Source of the DNA: an uncultured Clostridia bacterium
Lineage (GTDB): Bacteria > Bacillota > Clostridia > Christensenellales > UBA1242
Direction: 5' to 3'
Assembly (NCBI GenBank): GCA_945919375.1
Contig: CAMEJD010000002.1
Coordinates: forward strand, 99,643 to 160,128
DNA: 60,486 bases
The notes beneath the pieces are model-generated. The model was not told the origin of the DNA and did not search any database. It worked only from the letters and a program-made list of their open reading frames with translations. Positions 8,845-17,923 of the stretch are shown one piece after another. Both the position numbers and the translations under genes were made by a program. Position 1 is the first letter of the stretch. Each line of letters starts with the position of its first letter.

Positions 8845-8885
8845 CCCACCACGCGAAAACTCCGCTCCGCTAGGAGTTTTGTGGG
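8845..8885. repeat. GC-rich palindromic element
   Basis: CCCAC ... AAAACTCC-9 nt-GGAGTTTT-GTGGG. The eight-base inner arms (8856-8863 and 8873-8880) are perfect and the outer CCCAC/GTGGG pair is offset by a six-base bulge. GC content is well above the surroundings. It resembles short mobile or REP-like palindromes. Confidence 0.65.
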
Positions 8886-8895
8886 GGCATTGCTC

Positions 8896-8924
8896 AAAAA
8901 AAGAGATTTTTACATCTCTTTTTC
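8896..8924 (-). terminator. Terminator overlapping the 3' end of transglutaminase-like gene B
   Basis: On the minus strand AAAGAGA-TGTAAAAA-TCTCTTT followed by T-run. The stem overlaps the last codons of the gene ending at 8910. Confidence 0.7.
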
Positions 8925-10262
8925 TTTATTTTTTGGTATTACGCTTAACAAAATTTCTTTTGTTGATTTGTCTATATTTTTATTATTTAATGCCATTCTG
9001 TTTTGATACAATGAAAAACTAGAGAATGCATTCCTCCCAAATTTTTGTTGCATTGTATTATAATTGTCTTTATATATTTGACACACCTTTTGTTTTATTA
9101 TTTCATCAGTATCTTTCTCATTTGTTGCTTTTAACACATTTTTAATTAGTGTTAGCATCGTACCAAGTGAATACTCTTTACTTCTTTGTCTTATTAAAGA
9201 ATATGTAAATTGCGGAGATTTTTTATATATTTCTTTTATTGACAAATTTGTAAATTCATTTTCCAATCCTATCAAAGCTCTCAACTTTTTGTCGTTATTC
9301 AAGAACTTTTCAAAAGTATCAGTTAATACAACGCCAGTTTGGCCAAGACTTACTTGGTCAGCATATTGAGGTCTATGATATGTTGCAATGTTGTTATATG
9401 TTGCCGTTATATGTTCAACTGCATCATATCTTATTGGATATGTTTGTATTAAGGAATTTATATTTTTTATTTCTCTTATTGGCAACATAAAATATGTCAA
9501 CCTTACACTCGTGTCGCCATCACGCCTTGAGTCCCATGTTGGGTCACAATAATAATAGCCGTCAAGATTATATTTTTCGTCTTTTATATAAATAATGCAA
9601 GTTTCGTGATATTCTGTTTTATATTTGTTTGGCAGTTTAACTTTATTTGAAAAAATTTGTATATCATTGCCAAGCCCAAGTCTTGCCATTATTTCTTTTA
9701 GTATTTCAACATATCCAACACAAACAATTGTATCAGAGTTAAGCACGCCATAAATTTCTCTTGATGTGTATAAACTCTCATTATGTGCAACTTCTTTATA
9801 CGTTTTTTGAGTAATGATATTATATGCCAAAAACAGTTGCTCAAGTTTGGATAAGTTTTTACTTTTAATGTCTTCAACAATTTTGTCTAATTTTTTGTTT
9901 GCATTAACAATTTTTTCGCTTGACCAAGTTATGTCACCGGCTTCAATGCCCAACTTATATCCGTCAAAATGTTTTTCAAGTTCATATAATACCTTGCAAC
10001 TTTCGTTTGAATTAGTTTTGTATGACTTATCGTGCAAAAAAGAAATAACCATTTCGTCTTTGCTTATTCCACTTTTTGCCAATTTTTTTATAATTTGACT
10101 AACATTTTCAATTTGAGAATTGATGTCTCCCTTAAGCAAATCTTCTTCTCTTAATATGTAAACAAACTTGGCATTACCTTTTTGCCTTATACTTTTAAAA
10201 AAATTTACATAACTATCAAAAGAATATTCCATCGTTGCATCGTAATAATACTTTTGTTCCAT
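8910..10262 (-). CDS. Transglutaminase-fold cysteine protein, paralog B
   Basis: 450 aa and a full-length paralog of 7152-8564. The catalytic residues line up: C181 (TIVCVGYVEI), H219 (EYHETCIIYIK) and D240 (GYYYCDPTWD). The two proteins share the block EKYNLxGYYYxDPT and the upstream KLGIExxDITW segment. No signal sequence. The pair is separated by the divergently oriented tRNA-Gly and two palindromic elements, so it is a tandem duplication interrupted by other DNA rather than an operon. Function unknown. Confidence 0.75.
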   Translation of the reverse strand: MEQKYYYDATMEYSFDSYVNFFKSIRQKGNAKFVYILREEDLLKGDINSQIENVSQIIKKLAKSGISKDEMVISFLHDKSYKTNSNESCKVLYELEKHFDGYKLGIEAGDITWSSEKIVNANKKLDKIVEDIKSKNLSKLEQLFLAYNIITQKTYKEVAHNESLYTSREIYGVLNSDTIVCVGYVEILKEIMARLGLGNDIQIFSNKVKLPNKYKTEYHETCIIYIKDEKYNLDGYYYCDPTWDSRRDGDTSVRLTYFMLPIREIKNINSLIQTYPIRYDAVEHITATYNNIATYHRPQYADQVSLGQTGVVLTDTFEKFLNNDKKLRALIGLENEFTNLSIKEIYKKSPQFTYSLIRQRSKEYSLGTMLTLIKNVLKATNEKDTDEIIKQKVCQIYKDNYNTMQQKFGRNAFSSFSLYQNRMALNNKNIDKSTKEILLSVIPKNKEKEM

Positions 10263-10304
10263 ATTTCTAGTATAGTAACAATGTTGAAATTTGTCAAGAT
10301 TACA

Positions 10305-10892
10305 TTATTTTTGAGTTTTGTCTTTTGTTATGATAAATATTAACACAATAATTGTTTGAAGTGGAATCCCAAGCAAAAATATTGGCCAAGCCATTGTTTG
10401 TGGCAATAGTGCAACAAATATTGAGCCAAGAAGCGACCAAATGCAAAGTGACGAAAAAACAAATGTGCAAGTTCGACTCCACCATTTTTTGCTACAAAAT
10501 ATAGAGATAATAAGTGCAATGCTTGTTGCAAAAACAAACACCTTCCATGTCCCCGATTTGTTTATCAAAATATTATATACAAAAATTATTGTTGCCAAAG
10601 TGTAGCAACTAACAACAAAAAGCAAGGCGATTGCAATTCTTATTTGTGCTTTTATACTTTTTTTAGGTTGTGGTACGTCTTCGTGAGAATGTATTAACCA
10701 ATCAAAATCAACACCATAAAAATCACAAATTTTTAATAATACATCAATGTCCGGCATTGATTCTCCAATTTCCCACCTAGACACTGCTTTGTCGGAATAA
10801 TTAAATGCTTTTGCAACATCTTTTTGCGTCATCTTTTTGTTTTTTCGTAGCATAATTAAGTTTTTTGAAATATTTTGTTTTACATTTTCCAT
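10305..10892 (-). CDS. XRE-family HTH regulator with C-terminal membrane segments
   Basis: 195 aa. Residues about 8-62 form an HTH_3 domain (MTQKDVAKAFNYSDKAVSRW), which binds DNA. A linker to about residue 83 leads into four hydrophobic segments (about 84-107, 115-133, 140-160, 165-187). Membrane-tethered XRE regulators of this build are common in Firmicutes, and targets are usually unknown. It lies 42 bases upstream of paralog B on the same strand but has its own spacing and no clear operon link. Confidence 0.85.
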   Translation of the reverse strand: MENVKQNISKNLIMLRKNKKMTQKDVAKAFNYSDKAVSRWEIGESMPDIDVLLKICDFYGVDFDWLIHSHEDVPQPKKSIKAQIRIAIALLFVVSCYTLATIIFVYNILINKSGTWKVFVFATSIALIISIFCSKKWWSRTCTFVFSSLCIWSLLGSIFVALLPQTMAWPIFLLGIPLQTIIVLIFIITKDKTQK

Positions 10893-11019
10893 ATTCCTAT
10901 ATTATCATTATTACACAGATTTTTCAAACAAAAAAAACAATTCCATTTAAAATAGAACAACAAATTTTGTGGTATGTCAAAGTAGAATTGTGTTTGAGAA
11001 TATATTTTTTAAAATTTTG

Positions 11020-11048
11020 TTGATACTTTTTTTGTTTACATATATACT
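11020..11048 (+). promoter_or_regulatory. Promoter of the acyltransferase gene
   Basis: TTGATA (11020-11025), 17-bp spacer, TATACT (11043-11048); the start codon is at 11096. Confidence 0.65.
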
Positions 11049-11095
11049 CTATACTGAACATTTATAAAAAAACAAAAGATAAAAAGGTAACATAC

Positions 11096-11881
11096 ATGAA
11101 CAAAGTCGAAATACTAAAAAGAATTGATGAATGTGAAAAGGCAAGAGATTTCTCTGCGCACACAACTCCACCTAACACAAAAAAGATATTGCCTGTTGCA
11201 AACAATTATGACTATATGCAAAAAGGGTTCTTTACACAACTTGGTTGCATTTGTGGAAAGACACTATTCAATATTGCCAAATTTGTAATACCACCATATT
11301 TTAGATTTAAAGTTGTTGGCAAAGAAAATTTAAAAGGTGTAAAAAAAGCAATAATCACATCAAACCATATAAACAATATGGATTCAATTTTAATAAAGCG
11401 AGCAGTTGGACATAACAAATTAAGAATAACTGTTGCACCTTTTAACAACTACAAAAGTTTGCTTGGCAAATGTATGCGTGGTGCAGGCGTTATGCCGATT
11501 GGCGAAAGTTTGCCAAGTTTAAGGCATTTTTCAAAAGCCGTTACTCAATATCTTGGCAAAAACAATTACATTTTATTTTATCCCGAAGGTTCTCTTTGGT
11601 GGTGTTATGAAAAGCCAAGACCACTGATTGACGGGGCATACTTTTATGCAGTCAAAAATAACGTTCCAATTATCCCAATGTTTTTCACTTTCAAAAACAT
11701 AAAAAAGAAAAAGAATGGAATATACAAAAAACAATTTATTTTGCATATCGGAAAGCCAATACATCCAAAAGATAACCTATCTAGCAAAGAGAATATTGCA
11801 TACCTAAAAGAGCAAAATTTGGCTTTTAATATAAAAACCTATGAAGATTTTTATGGTAAGAAATTGGAATATCTTAACTAA
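11096..11881 (+). CDS. PlsC-family 1-acylglycerol-3-phosphate acyltransferase
   Basis: 261 aa. It carries the HX4D acyltransferase motif (H91 to D96 in SNHINNMDS) and the substrate-binding EGS motif at 164-166 (FYPEGSLWW), followed by GAYFYAVKNNVPIIPMF, as in LPLAT/PlsC enzymes. These transfer an acyl chain to lysophosphatidic acid or a related acceptor at the membrane face. The first ~70 residues are an extension not typical of short PlsC proteins, so the acceptor is uncertain. Own promoter and terminator; monocistronic. Confidence 0.85.
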   Translation: MNKVEILKRIDECEKARDFSAHTTPPNTKKILPVANNYDYMQKGFFTQLGCICGKTLFNIAKFVIPPYFRFKVVGKENLKGVKKAIITSNHINNMDSILIKRAVGHNKLRITVAPFNNYKSLLGKCMRGAGVMPIGESLPSLRHFSKAVTQYLGKNNYILFYPEGSLWWCYEKPRPLIDGAYFYAVKNNVPIIPMFFTFKNIKKKKNGIYKKQFILHIGKPIHPKDNLSSKENIAYLKEQNLAFNIKTYEDFYGKKLEYLN

Positions 11882-11882
11882 A

Positions 11883-11918
11883 GAAAAAAAGGTACAACAA
11901 AATTGTTGTACCTTTTGT
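11883..11918. terminator. Bidirectional terminator between plsC-like and glnN
   Basis: AAAGGTACAACAA-AAT-TTGTTGTACCTTTT, a 12-pair palindrome flanked by A-run and T-run, shared by two convergent genes. Confidence 0.88.
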
Positions 11919-11920
11919 TT

Positions 11921-13972
11921 TTAATATAATATATCGTTATATGTTGGAATATCAAGCAAGTTTTTTGGTAGTAATTTTTCTATTTCATCATAAACACTTC
12001 TCACCTTTTGCATTTGTGGCAAAAATTCTTGCCTTATAAATTCAGTTTCTTCACTAAATTTCTCAAATGTCAACATAGACAACTTTGTTGCTTGTTTGTA
12101 CAATTCTTCATAAAGTTTTGTAATCGTTGACAAAGTTCTTGTTCTTGCCACAGAAGTTGACATAAGAACTGATAAGGAATTTGTATATGTGTTAATTGTT
12201 GGATAGATTTGTTTGTTAAGCATTTCCAGTATCGTCTTTGCTTCCAGTTTTACTGTTTTTATATATTTTGATGTTAGTGCTTGCTTTCTTAAAGACAATT
12301 CATCTTTATTTAACACATTTACATCATTAAACAACTCAATAATATCTTCATCTAATAATTTATCATAAACACTCAAACTATCTCTATATTCAATTAGTCC
12401 CCTTGACAATGCTTCATCCTTCCAATTCTTGTCATAACAGTTCCCATTGTTTATCACTTTACCATGTAATGAAAGAAGGTGCTTTAATTCGCTAGTCAGT
12501 TCTTCCCTTACATTTTCTTTGTCTTTAACATTTTCATACAAATCTTTAATAATTTTTGAAAGAGATGTCGCTATACAAGTTAAAGGGAAAGCCAAAGATT
12601 GACTTGAACCAACCATTCTAAACTCAAACTTATTACCAACAAATGCAAATGGACTCGTTCGATTTCTGTCACAATAATCTTTTTGTGCTTGTGGCAAACT
12701 TTTAACTTTTGTATCCAAAAACTTCTTTTTGTCAAAAGTTTTTTTGTCTGCAAAAAACATATTCAAAGAATTTTGAACATAATCACTTGCAAATACTGAT
12801 ACAATTGCCGGTGGTGCTTCATCTCCACCCAACCTTAAATCATTATCTCTATATGCTGTTGATAGTCTTATTAGTTTGTTATATTTATCTATGCCAGAAA
12901 CCATACAAACAAAGAAAGTGTAAAATAGTAATCTATCATCAAGTCCAAGGTCAAAAAGATTTATCCCAGTGTCAGTGCTTATTGACAAATTTGCATGCTT
13001 GCCACTTCCATTTATGCCATTAAATGGTTTCTCACTAAAAAGTGCTGTCATATCAAATTTTTCTGCCGTTTCTTTTATTGTTTGCAATATCAAATAATTT
13101 TGGTCGCAACTAATGTTTGCCAAACTGTATATCGGAACAATTTCATACTGGTTTGGAGCAACTTCATTGTGTTGTAATTTTGCACTTATCCCCATCCCCC
13201 ATAGCGTGTTGTTTACTTCATTCATAAAAGCACTTATTTTATCGTCAATAACCCCAAAATAATGAGAACATAACTCTTGAGATTTTACCGATTTTGCACC
13301 GAGCAAGGTTCTTCCAACAATTTTTAAATCAAAGCGTTTGCAAAAATTTTTTGAATCAATTAAAAAATATTCCTGCTCCGCCCCAACACTTAAATTTACC
13401 TTATTAACCTTTTTGTAGCCAAGTAAATGAAGCAACTTTACCGAATTTTCACTTAAACTTTCAAGTGACCTAAGTAGTGGTGTTTTTTCGTCCAAGCAAG
13501 TTCCATTGTATGAACAAAATGCTGTTGGAATGTACACAACCCTATTTTTTGCACTGTCTTCTTTTATAAAGATTGGTGATGTGTAATCCCAAACAGTGTA
13601 ACCTCTTGCTTCAAAAGTCATTCTTTCACCACCATTTGGAAAACTAGATGCATCTGTTTCGCCTTTAATCAAATCTTTTGCCGAAAATTTTTCAACAAAC
13701 CTGCCACCTTTTGTAGGTTCAATAAACGACACCTGCTTTCCTGCACTTTGATTAGTTAGTGGCATAAACCAATGCGTATAATGCGTTGCCTTTTTATCTT
13801 TCGCCCATTTCATTACTGCCTTTGCTATTTTTTGTGCAATATTATAAGTTAATGCACTACCATTATTTTTTATCTTTTTATATGTATGAAACGAAAATGG
13901 GTCAAGGTACTTTTTCATAACCTTGTCACTAAATACAAATTCTCCAAATAATCTTTCTGTTTTTGATTTCAT
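11921..13972 (-). CDS. glnN: Type III glutamine synthetase
   Basis: 683 aa, in the size range of GSIII (about 690-730) and far longer than GSI/GSII (450-470). The N-terminal GSIII region contains GEFVFSDKVMKKYL and THYTHWFMPLT. The catalytic part includes VGAEQEYFLID, a KLQHNEVAPNQYE segment and NGSGKHANLS. It makes glutamine from glutamate, ammonia and ATP in the cytoplasm. GGAG precedes the ATG. An intrinsic hairpin with a T-run lies between its promoter and its Shine-Dalgarno, suggesting transcription attenuation. Confidence 0.96.
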   Translation of the reverse strand: MKSKTERLFGEFVFSDKVMKKYLDPFSFHTYKKIKNNGSALTYNIAQKIAKAVMKWAKDKKATHYTHWFMPLTNQSAGKQVSFIEPTKGGRFVEKFSAKDLIKGETDASSFPNGGERMTFEARGYTVWDYTSPIFIKEDSAKNRVVYIPTAFCSYNGTCLDEKTPLLRSLESLSENSVKLLHLLGYKKVNKVNLSVGAEQEYFLIDSKNFCKRFDLKIVGRTLLGAKSVKSQELCSHYFGVIDDKISAFMNEVNNTLWGMGISAKLQHNEVAPNQYEIVPIYSLANISCDQNYLILQTIKETAEKFDMTALFSEKPFNGINGSGKHANLSISTDTGINLFDLGLDDRLLFYTFFVCMVSGIDKYNKLIRLSTAYRDNDLRLGGDEAPPAIVSVFASDYVQNSLNMFFADKKTFDKKKFLDTKVKSLPQAQKDYCDRNRTSPFAFVGNKFEFRMVGSSQSLAFPLTCIATSLSKIIKDLYENVKDKENVREELTSELKHLLSLHGKVINNGNCYDKNWKDEALSRGLIEYRDSLSVYDKLLDEDIIELFNDVNVLNKDELSLRKQALTSKYIKTVKLEAKTILEMLNKQIYPTINTYTNSLSVLMSTSVARTRTLSTITKLYEELYKQATKLSMLTFEKFSEETEFIRQEFLPQMQKVRSVYDEIEKLLPKNLLDIPTYNDILY

Positions 13973-13989
13973 AAAATTCTCCTTTTAAA

Positions 13990-14017
13990 CAAAAAAACAA
14001 CCAAACTTGCTTTGGTT
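13990..14017 (-). promoter_or_regulatory. Candidate attenuator in the glnN leader
   Basis: On the minus strand AACAACCAAA-GCAAG-TTTGGTTGTT is followed by T-run, lying between the promoter at 14119-14147 and the glnN Shine-Dalgarno. A terminator inside a leader implies regulated read-through. I cannot identify the antiterminating partner. Confidence 0.65.
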
Positions 14018-14118
14018 GTTTTTATTTCTAATTTTTTATACAACAAAACAATTGTAACAAATATTTACAATAAAAGAATATTTTGTTGTTGTTGTTGAAA
14101 ATTTTTCATACAATTCCT

Positions 14119-14147
14119 ATATTACTCGCTCTATAAAAATTTGTCAA
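14119..14147 (-). promoter_or_regulatory. Promoter of glnN
   Basis: On the minus strand TTGACA (14147-14142), 17-bp spacer, TAATAT (14124-14119). It predicts a leader of about 140 nt. Confidence 0.7.
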
Positions 14148-14240
14148 TATATAATATGACATTTTTTTATTTATGTGAAAAACAAGTTGTAAGCTTATCA
14201 TTTTTAAACCAAATATTAAAATAAATTGTCTTGTTTTGTT

Positions 14241-14268
14241 TTGCGTTTTGTTTTTTCTTTGGTATAAT
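14241..14268 (+). promoter_or_regulatory. Promoter of hpf
   Basis: TTGCGT (14241-14246), 16-bp spacer, TATAAT (14263-14268), 24 bases before the hpf start. Confidence 0.6.
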
Positions 14269-14291
14269 ACAAATATCAAAGGGAGGCAGTT

Positions 14292-14822
14292 ATGAAAATC
14301 GAAATTGTTGAAAGGAATTATGATGTTGGAGTTAGACTTCGTGCTTTGTTTGAAAAAAAGATAGAAAAGTTGGACAGATACTTTAATGACGATGCACAAG
14401 CAAAAGTTGTTTGTTCAAAAGAAGGCAAAAGGTTTAAACTTGAACTTACAATTATAAACAAAGGCAATATTTATAGAAGTGAAACATATGGTGAAAATAT
14501 GTATGAAAATATTGATATTGTATTGCCAAAAATTGAAAAACAAATTATCAAGTATGCCACAAGAAATCGTGACAAACTCAAAAAAGGTGCTTTTGATTCG
14601 CCAAAATACGAATTTTTGGATAAAGAACCAAAAGAAAAAGAAAAAACAGTTTACAAGAAAAAAACATTCAATCTTGACCCACTCACACTTGCTGACGCAG
14701 AAGAATTTTTGGAAAATTTGGAACACGACTTCTTTGTATTCCTTAATGCCGAAACAGGCAAAGTAAATATTTTGTATAATAGAAAAGACGGCGAACTTGG
14801 TCTTATTGAATGTAATATTTAA
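14292..14822 (+). CDS. hpf: Ribosome hibernation promoting factor, long form
   Basis: 176 aa with both parts of long HPF: an N-terminal S30AE/YfiA domain (about 1-100) that binds the 30S decoding region, and a C-terminal dimerisation domain (about 125-176, with DAEEFLENLEHDFFVFLN and the closing VLYRRKDG-like NILYNRKDGELGLIE). Long HPF dimerises 70S ribosomes into 100S particles under nutrient limitation. GGGAGG precedes the ATG. Monocistronic or followed by the lipoprotein gene 57 bases downstream. Confidence 0.95.
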   Translation: MKIEIVERNYDVGVRLRALFEKKIEKLDRYFNDDAQAKVVCSKEGKRFKLELTIINKGNIYRSETYGENMYENIDIVLPKIEKQIIKYATRNRDKLKKGAFDSPKYEFLDKEPKEKEKTVYKKKTFNLDPLTLADAEEFLENLEHDFFVFLNAETGKVNILYNRKDGELGLIECNI

Positions 14823-14879
14823 TTTTTGTTTTAAATTAAAAAATTTGTGAATACTCTCTATAATAGGAGAGTATTTTTT

Positions 14880-15380
14880 ATGCTAAAAAAATTATCTATC
14901 ACACTTTTGACCCTTGCAATATTTATTGTTTCCGCCTGCACTTTTGGGGAAAATTCAATTTGTACAAACTTTACTGACATAACAAGTCCCGGCTCAAATG
15001 ACATTACTTTTAAAGTTACTTTTGAAGAAGAAAAGAGATATTTTGACAAAGGTTTTGATATATTAATAAAAGCAGATACAAATAATGCCGAATTTTTAAT
15101 TAAAAAAGAACTTGACGACTTTGTAAAAATTACATTAAAAGACAAAGACACCTATTATAGTTTGTATAAACTTATGGCTGATGCAAAAAATAGAAAATTT
15201 GAATATATCACATACAAAAATGCGATATCAAAAATATATATAATAAATAGTCAAAGCAATTTTACTTTGACACTAAAAGCCGTAATTGGCGAAATTTCTC
15301 AATATAAATCTTCCCTTCTTAACACTTTTGATATGTCAAAAGTATTTAAACTTAATATAAAAAAGACCAGCAACGACTAA
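14880..15380 (+). CDS. Putative lipoprotein of unknown function
   Basis: 166 aa from the ATG at 14880, chosen because GGAG lies just upstream and the signal peptide begins there; an ATG at 14847 would give an unlikely extension. MLKKLSITLLTLAIFIVSAC is a type II signal peptide with the lipobox VSAC, so Cys20 should be lipidated and the protein anchored outside the membrane. The mature part is beta-rich with no family I recognise. It is followed after 60 bases by a small ABC ATPase gene. Confidence 0.75.
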   Translation: MLKKLSITLLTLAIFIVSACTFGENSICTNFTDITSPGSNDITFKVTFEEEKRYFDKGFDILIKADTNNAEFLIKKELDDFVKITLKDKDTYYSLYKLMADAKNRKFEYITYKNAISKIYIINSQSNFTLTLKAVIGEISQYKSSLLNTFDMSKVFKLNIKKTSND

Positions 15381-15440
15381 AATACACAAAATACTTGGAA
15401 AAATGAAAAATTTGTAGTATATTTGTTTATAGGTGAAATT

Positions 15441-16082
15441 ATGATAGAAATAAAAAACTTATATCTCAAATATATACGAGAATATTATGCACTTTATGAT
15501 ATAAATATCAAAATTCAAAAAGGCGAAAGCGTTGCCCTTGTTGGAAATGAAGGTAGCGGCAAAACGACCTTGCTTCGCGTTCTTGCAAAACTTGAAAAGT
15601 TTGACAAAGGCGAAGTTTATATAAAAGATATTTCGCTTAAAAAACTTGACTTTAAAACAGACATCAGTCTTGGATATATTCCTTTTTCTCCTGTATTTTT
15701 GGAGAATAAAACTGTTTACGAAAATCTTAAATATGTTTTAACATCAAGAAAAGTTAAACCTGTTGACATTGAAAACAAAATCAACACTTGCCTTATTGAG
15801 TTTGGTCTTGAAAAATATCGTAACACAAAAGCAAAAGATTTAACACTTTTTGAACAATATGTTATATCAATTGCAAGACTTACCCTTAGACCACTTGACA
15901 TTGTTCTTGTTGACGACATATTTGAAAAACTTGACGATGAGCAAAAAAACTATATTGTGTCACTTATCAAAAAGTTATTTATAGATAAAAAAGTTACAAC
16001 CTTGGTTGCAACAAGTGACGAAGAACTATTAAAAAAGGTTTGCAAAAGAACAATACATTTTACAAATGGTTCAATAGACTAA
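15441..16082 (+). CDS. ABC-transporter ATPase with degenerate catalytic motifs
   Basis: 213 aa from the ATG at 15441 (AGGTGA upstream). Walker A is intact (GNEGSGKTT, about 35-43), but the signature reads LTLFEQ instead of LSGGQ and Walker B ends in VLVDDIFE with Asp where the catalytic Glu is expected. It may bind rather than efficiently hydrolyse ATP. No permease gene is adjacent; the upstream neighbour is a lipoprotein and the downstream neighbour, 19 bases away, is argS. Partner unknown. Confidence 0.8.
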   Translation: MIEIKNLYLKYIREYYALYDINIKIQKGESVALVGNEGSGKTTLLRVLAKLEKFDKGEVYIKDISLKKLDFKTDISLGYIPFSPVFLENKTVYENLKYVLTSRKVKPVDIENKINTCLIEFGLEKYRNTKAKDLTLFEQYVISIARLTLRPLDIVLVDDIFEKLDDEQKNYIVSLIKKLFIDKKVTTLVATSDEELLKKVCKRTIHFTNGSID

Positions 16083-16101
16083 CAAAAGATATGGAGAAAT
16101 T

Positions 16102-17892
16102 ATGGACTTATTTAAAAAGATAGATAATAACCTTTTGGTTGTTATAAAAGATTATTTGGGCGACGCCTATACGCAAAACGAAAGATTGCAAAATGCAATA
16201 AAATTTGTTATTCCACCAATTCAAACTGGTTCAGATTATTCAACAAATGTGGCAATGGTATTTGCAAAGGCACTTGGGAAAAAGCCTTTTGATATTGCAA
16301 ACGAACTTTGCGAAGAAATTAACAAATTAGATTTTGTGCAAGAAGCAAGTGCAGTTAACGGCTACATTAACATAACCTTTAAACCACAAATTTGGGAACA
16401 ATTTTTGGCAAGTATTGAAGAAGAAAAAGAACATTTTGGCGATGGTGACAAAAAAGAAAAGGTTTTGCTTGAATTTATTTCCGCAAACCCAACCGGACCA
16501 CTTCATGTTGGACATTGTCGTGGTGCAATTCTTGGGCTTGCAATTGCAAAACTTATGCAAAAAGCAGGCTATGATATAACAAAAGAATATTATATAAACG
16601 ATTATGGTGTGCAAATTAGAACACTTGTAAAATCTGTTCAATTTAGATATGAGCAAATGTTTGGACTTCACGCAAACGAGAATATGCCCGAAGGTTGCTA
16701 TCCCGGAGATTACTTGGTTGATTACGCAAAAATTTTTGCAAAAAAGTATGGCAATAAATTTATAAACCAAAGTGAAGAAGATTTTTACAAAAACTTCAAA
16801 AAAGAAATTGTAAATGCAATGATGGATGTAATTAGAGCCGACCTTAAGCTGCTTGGTCTTGAATACGATTCTTTTGTTTCCGAAACAGATATTGTTGAAC
16901 AAGGCAAAATTGACGAAGCAATAAACTATTTGCAAAACAAATATAAAGAAGTTGCTAACGAGAATGGCGACACACAAAAGTTGTATTATATTTACAAAGG
17001 CAAACTTGATGCTCCTGTTGGCAAAAGTGCAAATGAAGAAGAACAAGAAGAATCAAAATATTCCGGAGAAGATCAAACTTTGTTCCGTTCCACCCTGTTT
17101 GGTGACGACAAAGACAGAGTTGTAAAAAGACCAGATGGAACGACAACTTATTTCGCTTCCGATATCGCATATCACAAATATAAAGTTGACAGAGGTTACA
17201 CAAAACTTATTGACATTTTTGGTGCTGACCATGGCGGATATGTAAAAAGAATTACAAGTGCAGTTGATGCTTTAAGTGAGCATAAAGCAAACTTGGAAGT
17301 TGTACTTTGTCAAATGGTTGCTCTTGAAAAAGATGGTCAACCTTTCAAAATGTCAAAAAGGAAAGGTACATTTGTGCTTCTTCGTGATGTTGCAGAAACA
17401 ATAAATGTTGACGAATTAAAATTGTTTATGCTTTCAAAAAGTCCAGACACTCAAATGACTTTTGACCTTGTTAAAGTAAAAGAAAAATCAAAAGAAAATC
17501 TTGTTTACTATATTCAATATGCATATGCAAGGTCAAACTCGGTTCTTAGAAATTTTGAATCAAAATTCGGTTACAAATATGAATATGACCCAAAAGATTT
17601 AGATGGTTTTATGCAAGCACCAAACAAGTTAATAAAGGAACTTACTGTGTTTATGGCAAAATACCCACAAGTAATTTTGTCATCAGCAAAAAAACACGCA
17701 CCAAATATGATTGTTGACTACCTAAAAGATTTTGCTTCACTTTTCCATTCAATTTGGAGTGCCGACATAAAACTTGTTGACACAAACGATGAAAAACATA
17801 CAAAAGCAATGATGGCATTTGTAACTTGTGTAAAAACAGTAATCAAAAATGCACTTGAAACAATATCCATAAATGCTCCAGAAAAAATGTAA
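16102..17892 (+). CDS. argS: Arginyl-tRNA synthetase
   Basis: 596 aa class I synthetase charging tRNA-Arg. The HIGH-type motif reads HVGH in ANPTGPLHVGHCRGA (about residue 135) and the KMSKS-type motif reads KMSKRKGT (about residue 416). The N-terminal Add-1 region and the C-terminal DALR anticodon-binding domain are both present. It starts 19 bases after the small ABC ATPase gene, so it may be read from the same transcript. Its terminator follows directly. Confidence 0.97.
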   Translation: MDLFKKIDNNLLVVIKDYLGDAYTQNERLQNAIKFVIPPIQTGSDYSTNVAMVFAKALGKKPFDIANELCEEINKLDFVQEASAVNGYINITFKPQIWEQFLASIEEEKEHFGDGDKKEKVLLEFISANPTGPLHVGHCRGAILGLAIAKLMQKAGYDITKEYYINDYGVQIRTLVKSVQFRYEQMFGLHANENMPEGCYPGDYLVDYAKIFAKKYGNKFINQSEEDFYKNFKKEIVNAMMDVIRADLKLLGLEYDSFVSETDIVEQGKIDEAINYLQNKYKEVANENGDTQKLYYIYKGKLDAPVGKSANEEEQEESKYSGEDQTLFRSTLFGDDKDRVVKRPDGTTTYFASDIAYHKYKVDRGYTKLIDIFGADHGGYVKRITSAVDALSEHKANLEVVLCQMVALEKDGQPFKMSKRKGTFVLLRDVAETINVDELKLFMLSKSPDTQMTFDLVKVKEKSKENLVYYIQYAYARSNSVLRNFESKFGYKYEYDPKDLDGFMQAPNKLIKELTVFMAKYPQVILSSAKKHAPNMIVDYLKDFASLFHSIWSADIKLVDTNDEKHTKAMMAFVTCVKTVIKNALETISINAPEKM

Positions 17893-17895
17893 CAA

Positions 17896-17922
17896 AAAAT
17901 CTAGCAAATGCTAGATTTTTTT
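17896..17922 (+). terminator. Terminator of argS
   Basis: ATCTAGC-AAAT-GCTAGAT followed by seven T. Confidence 0.88.
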
Positions 17923-17923
17923 A

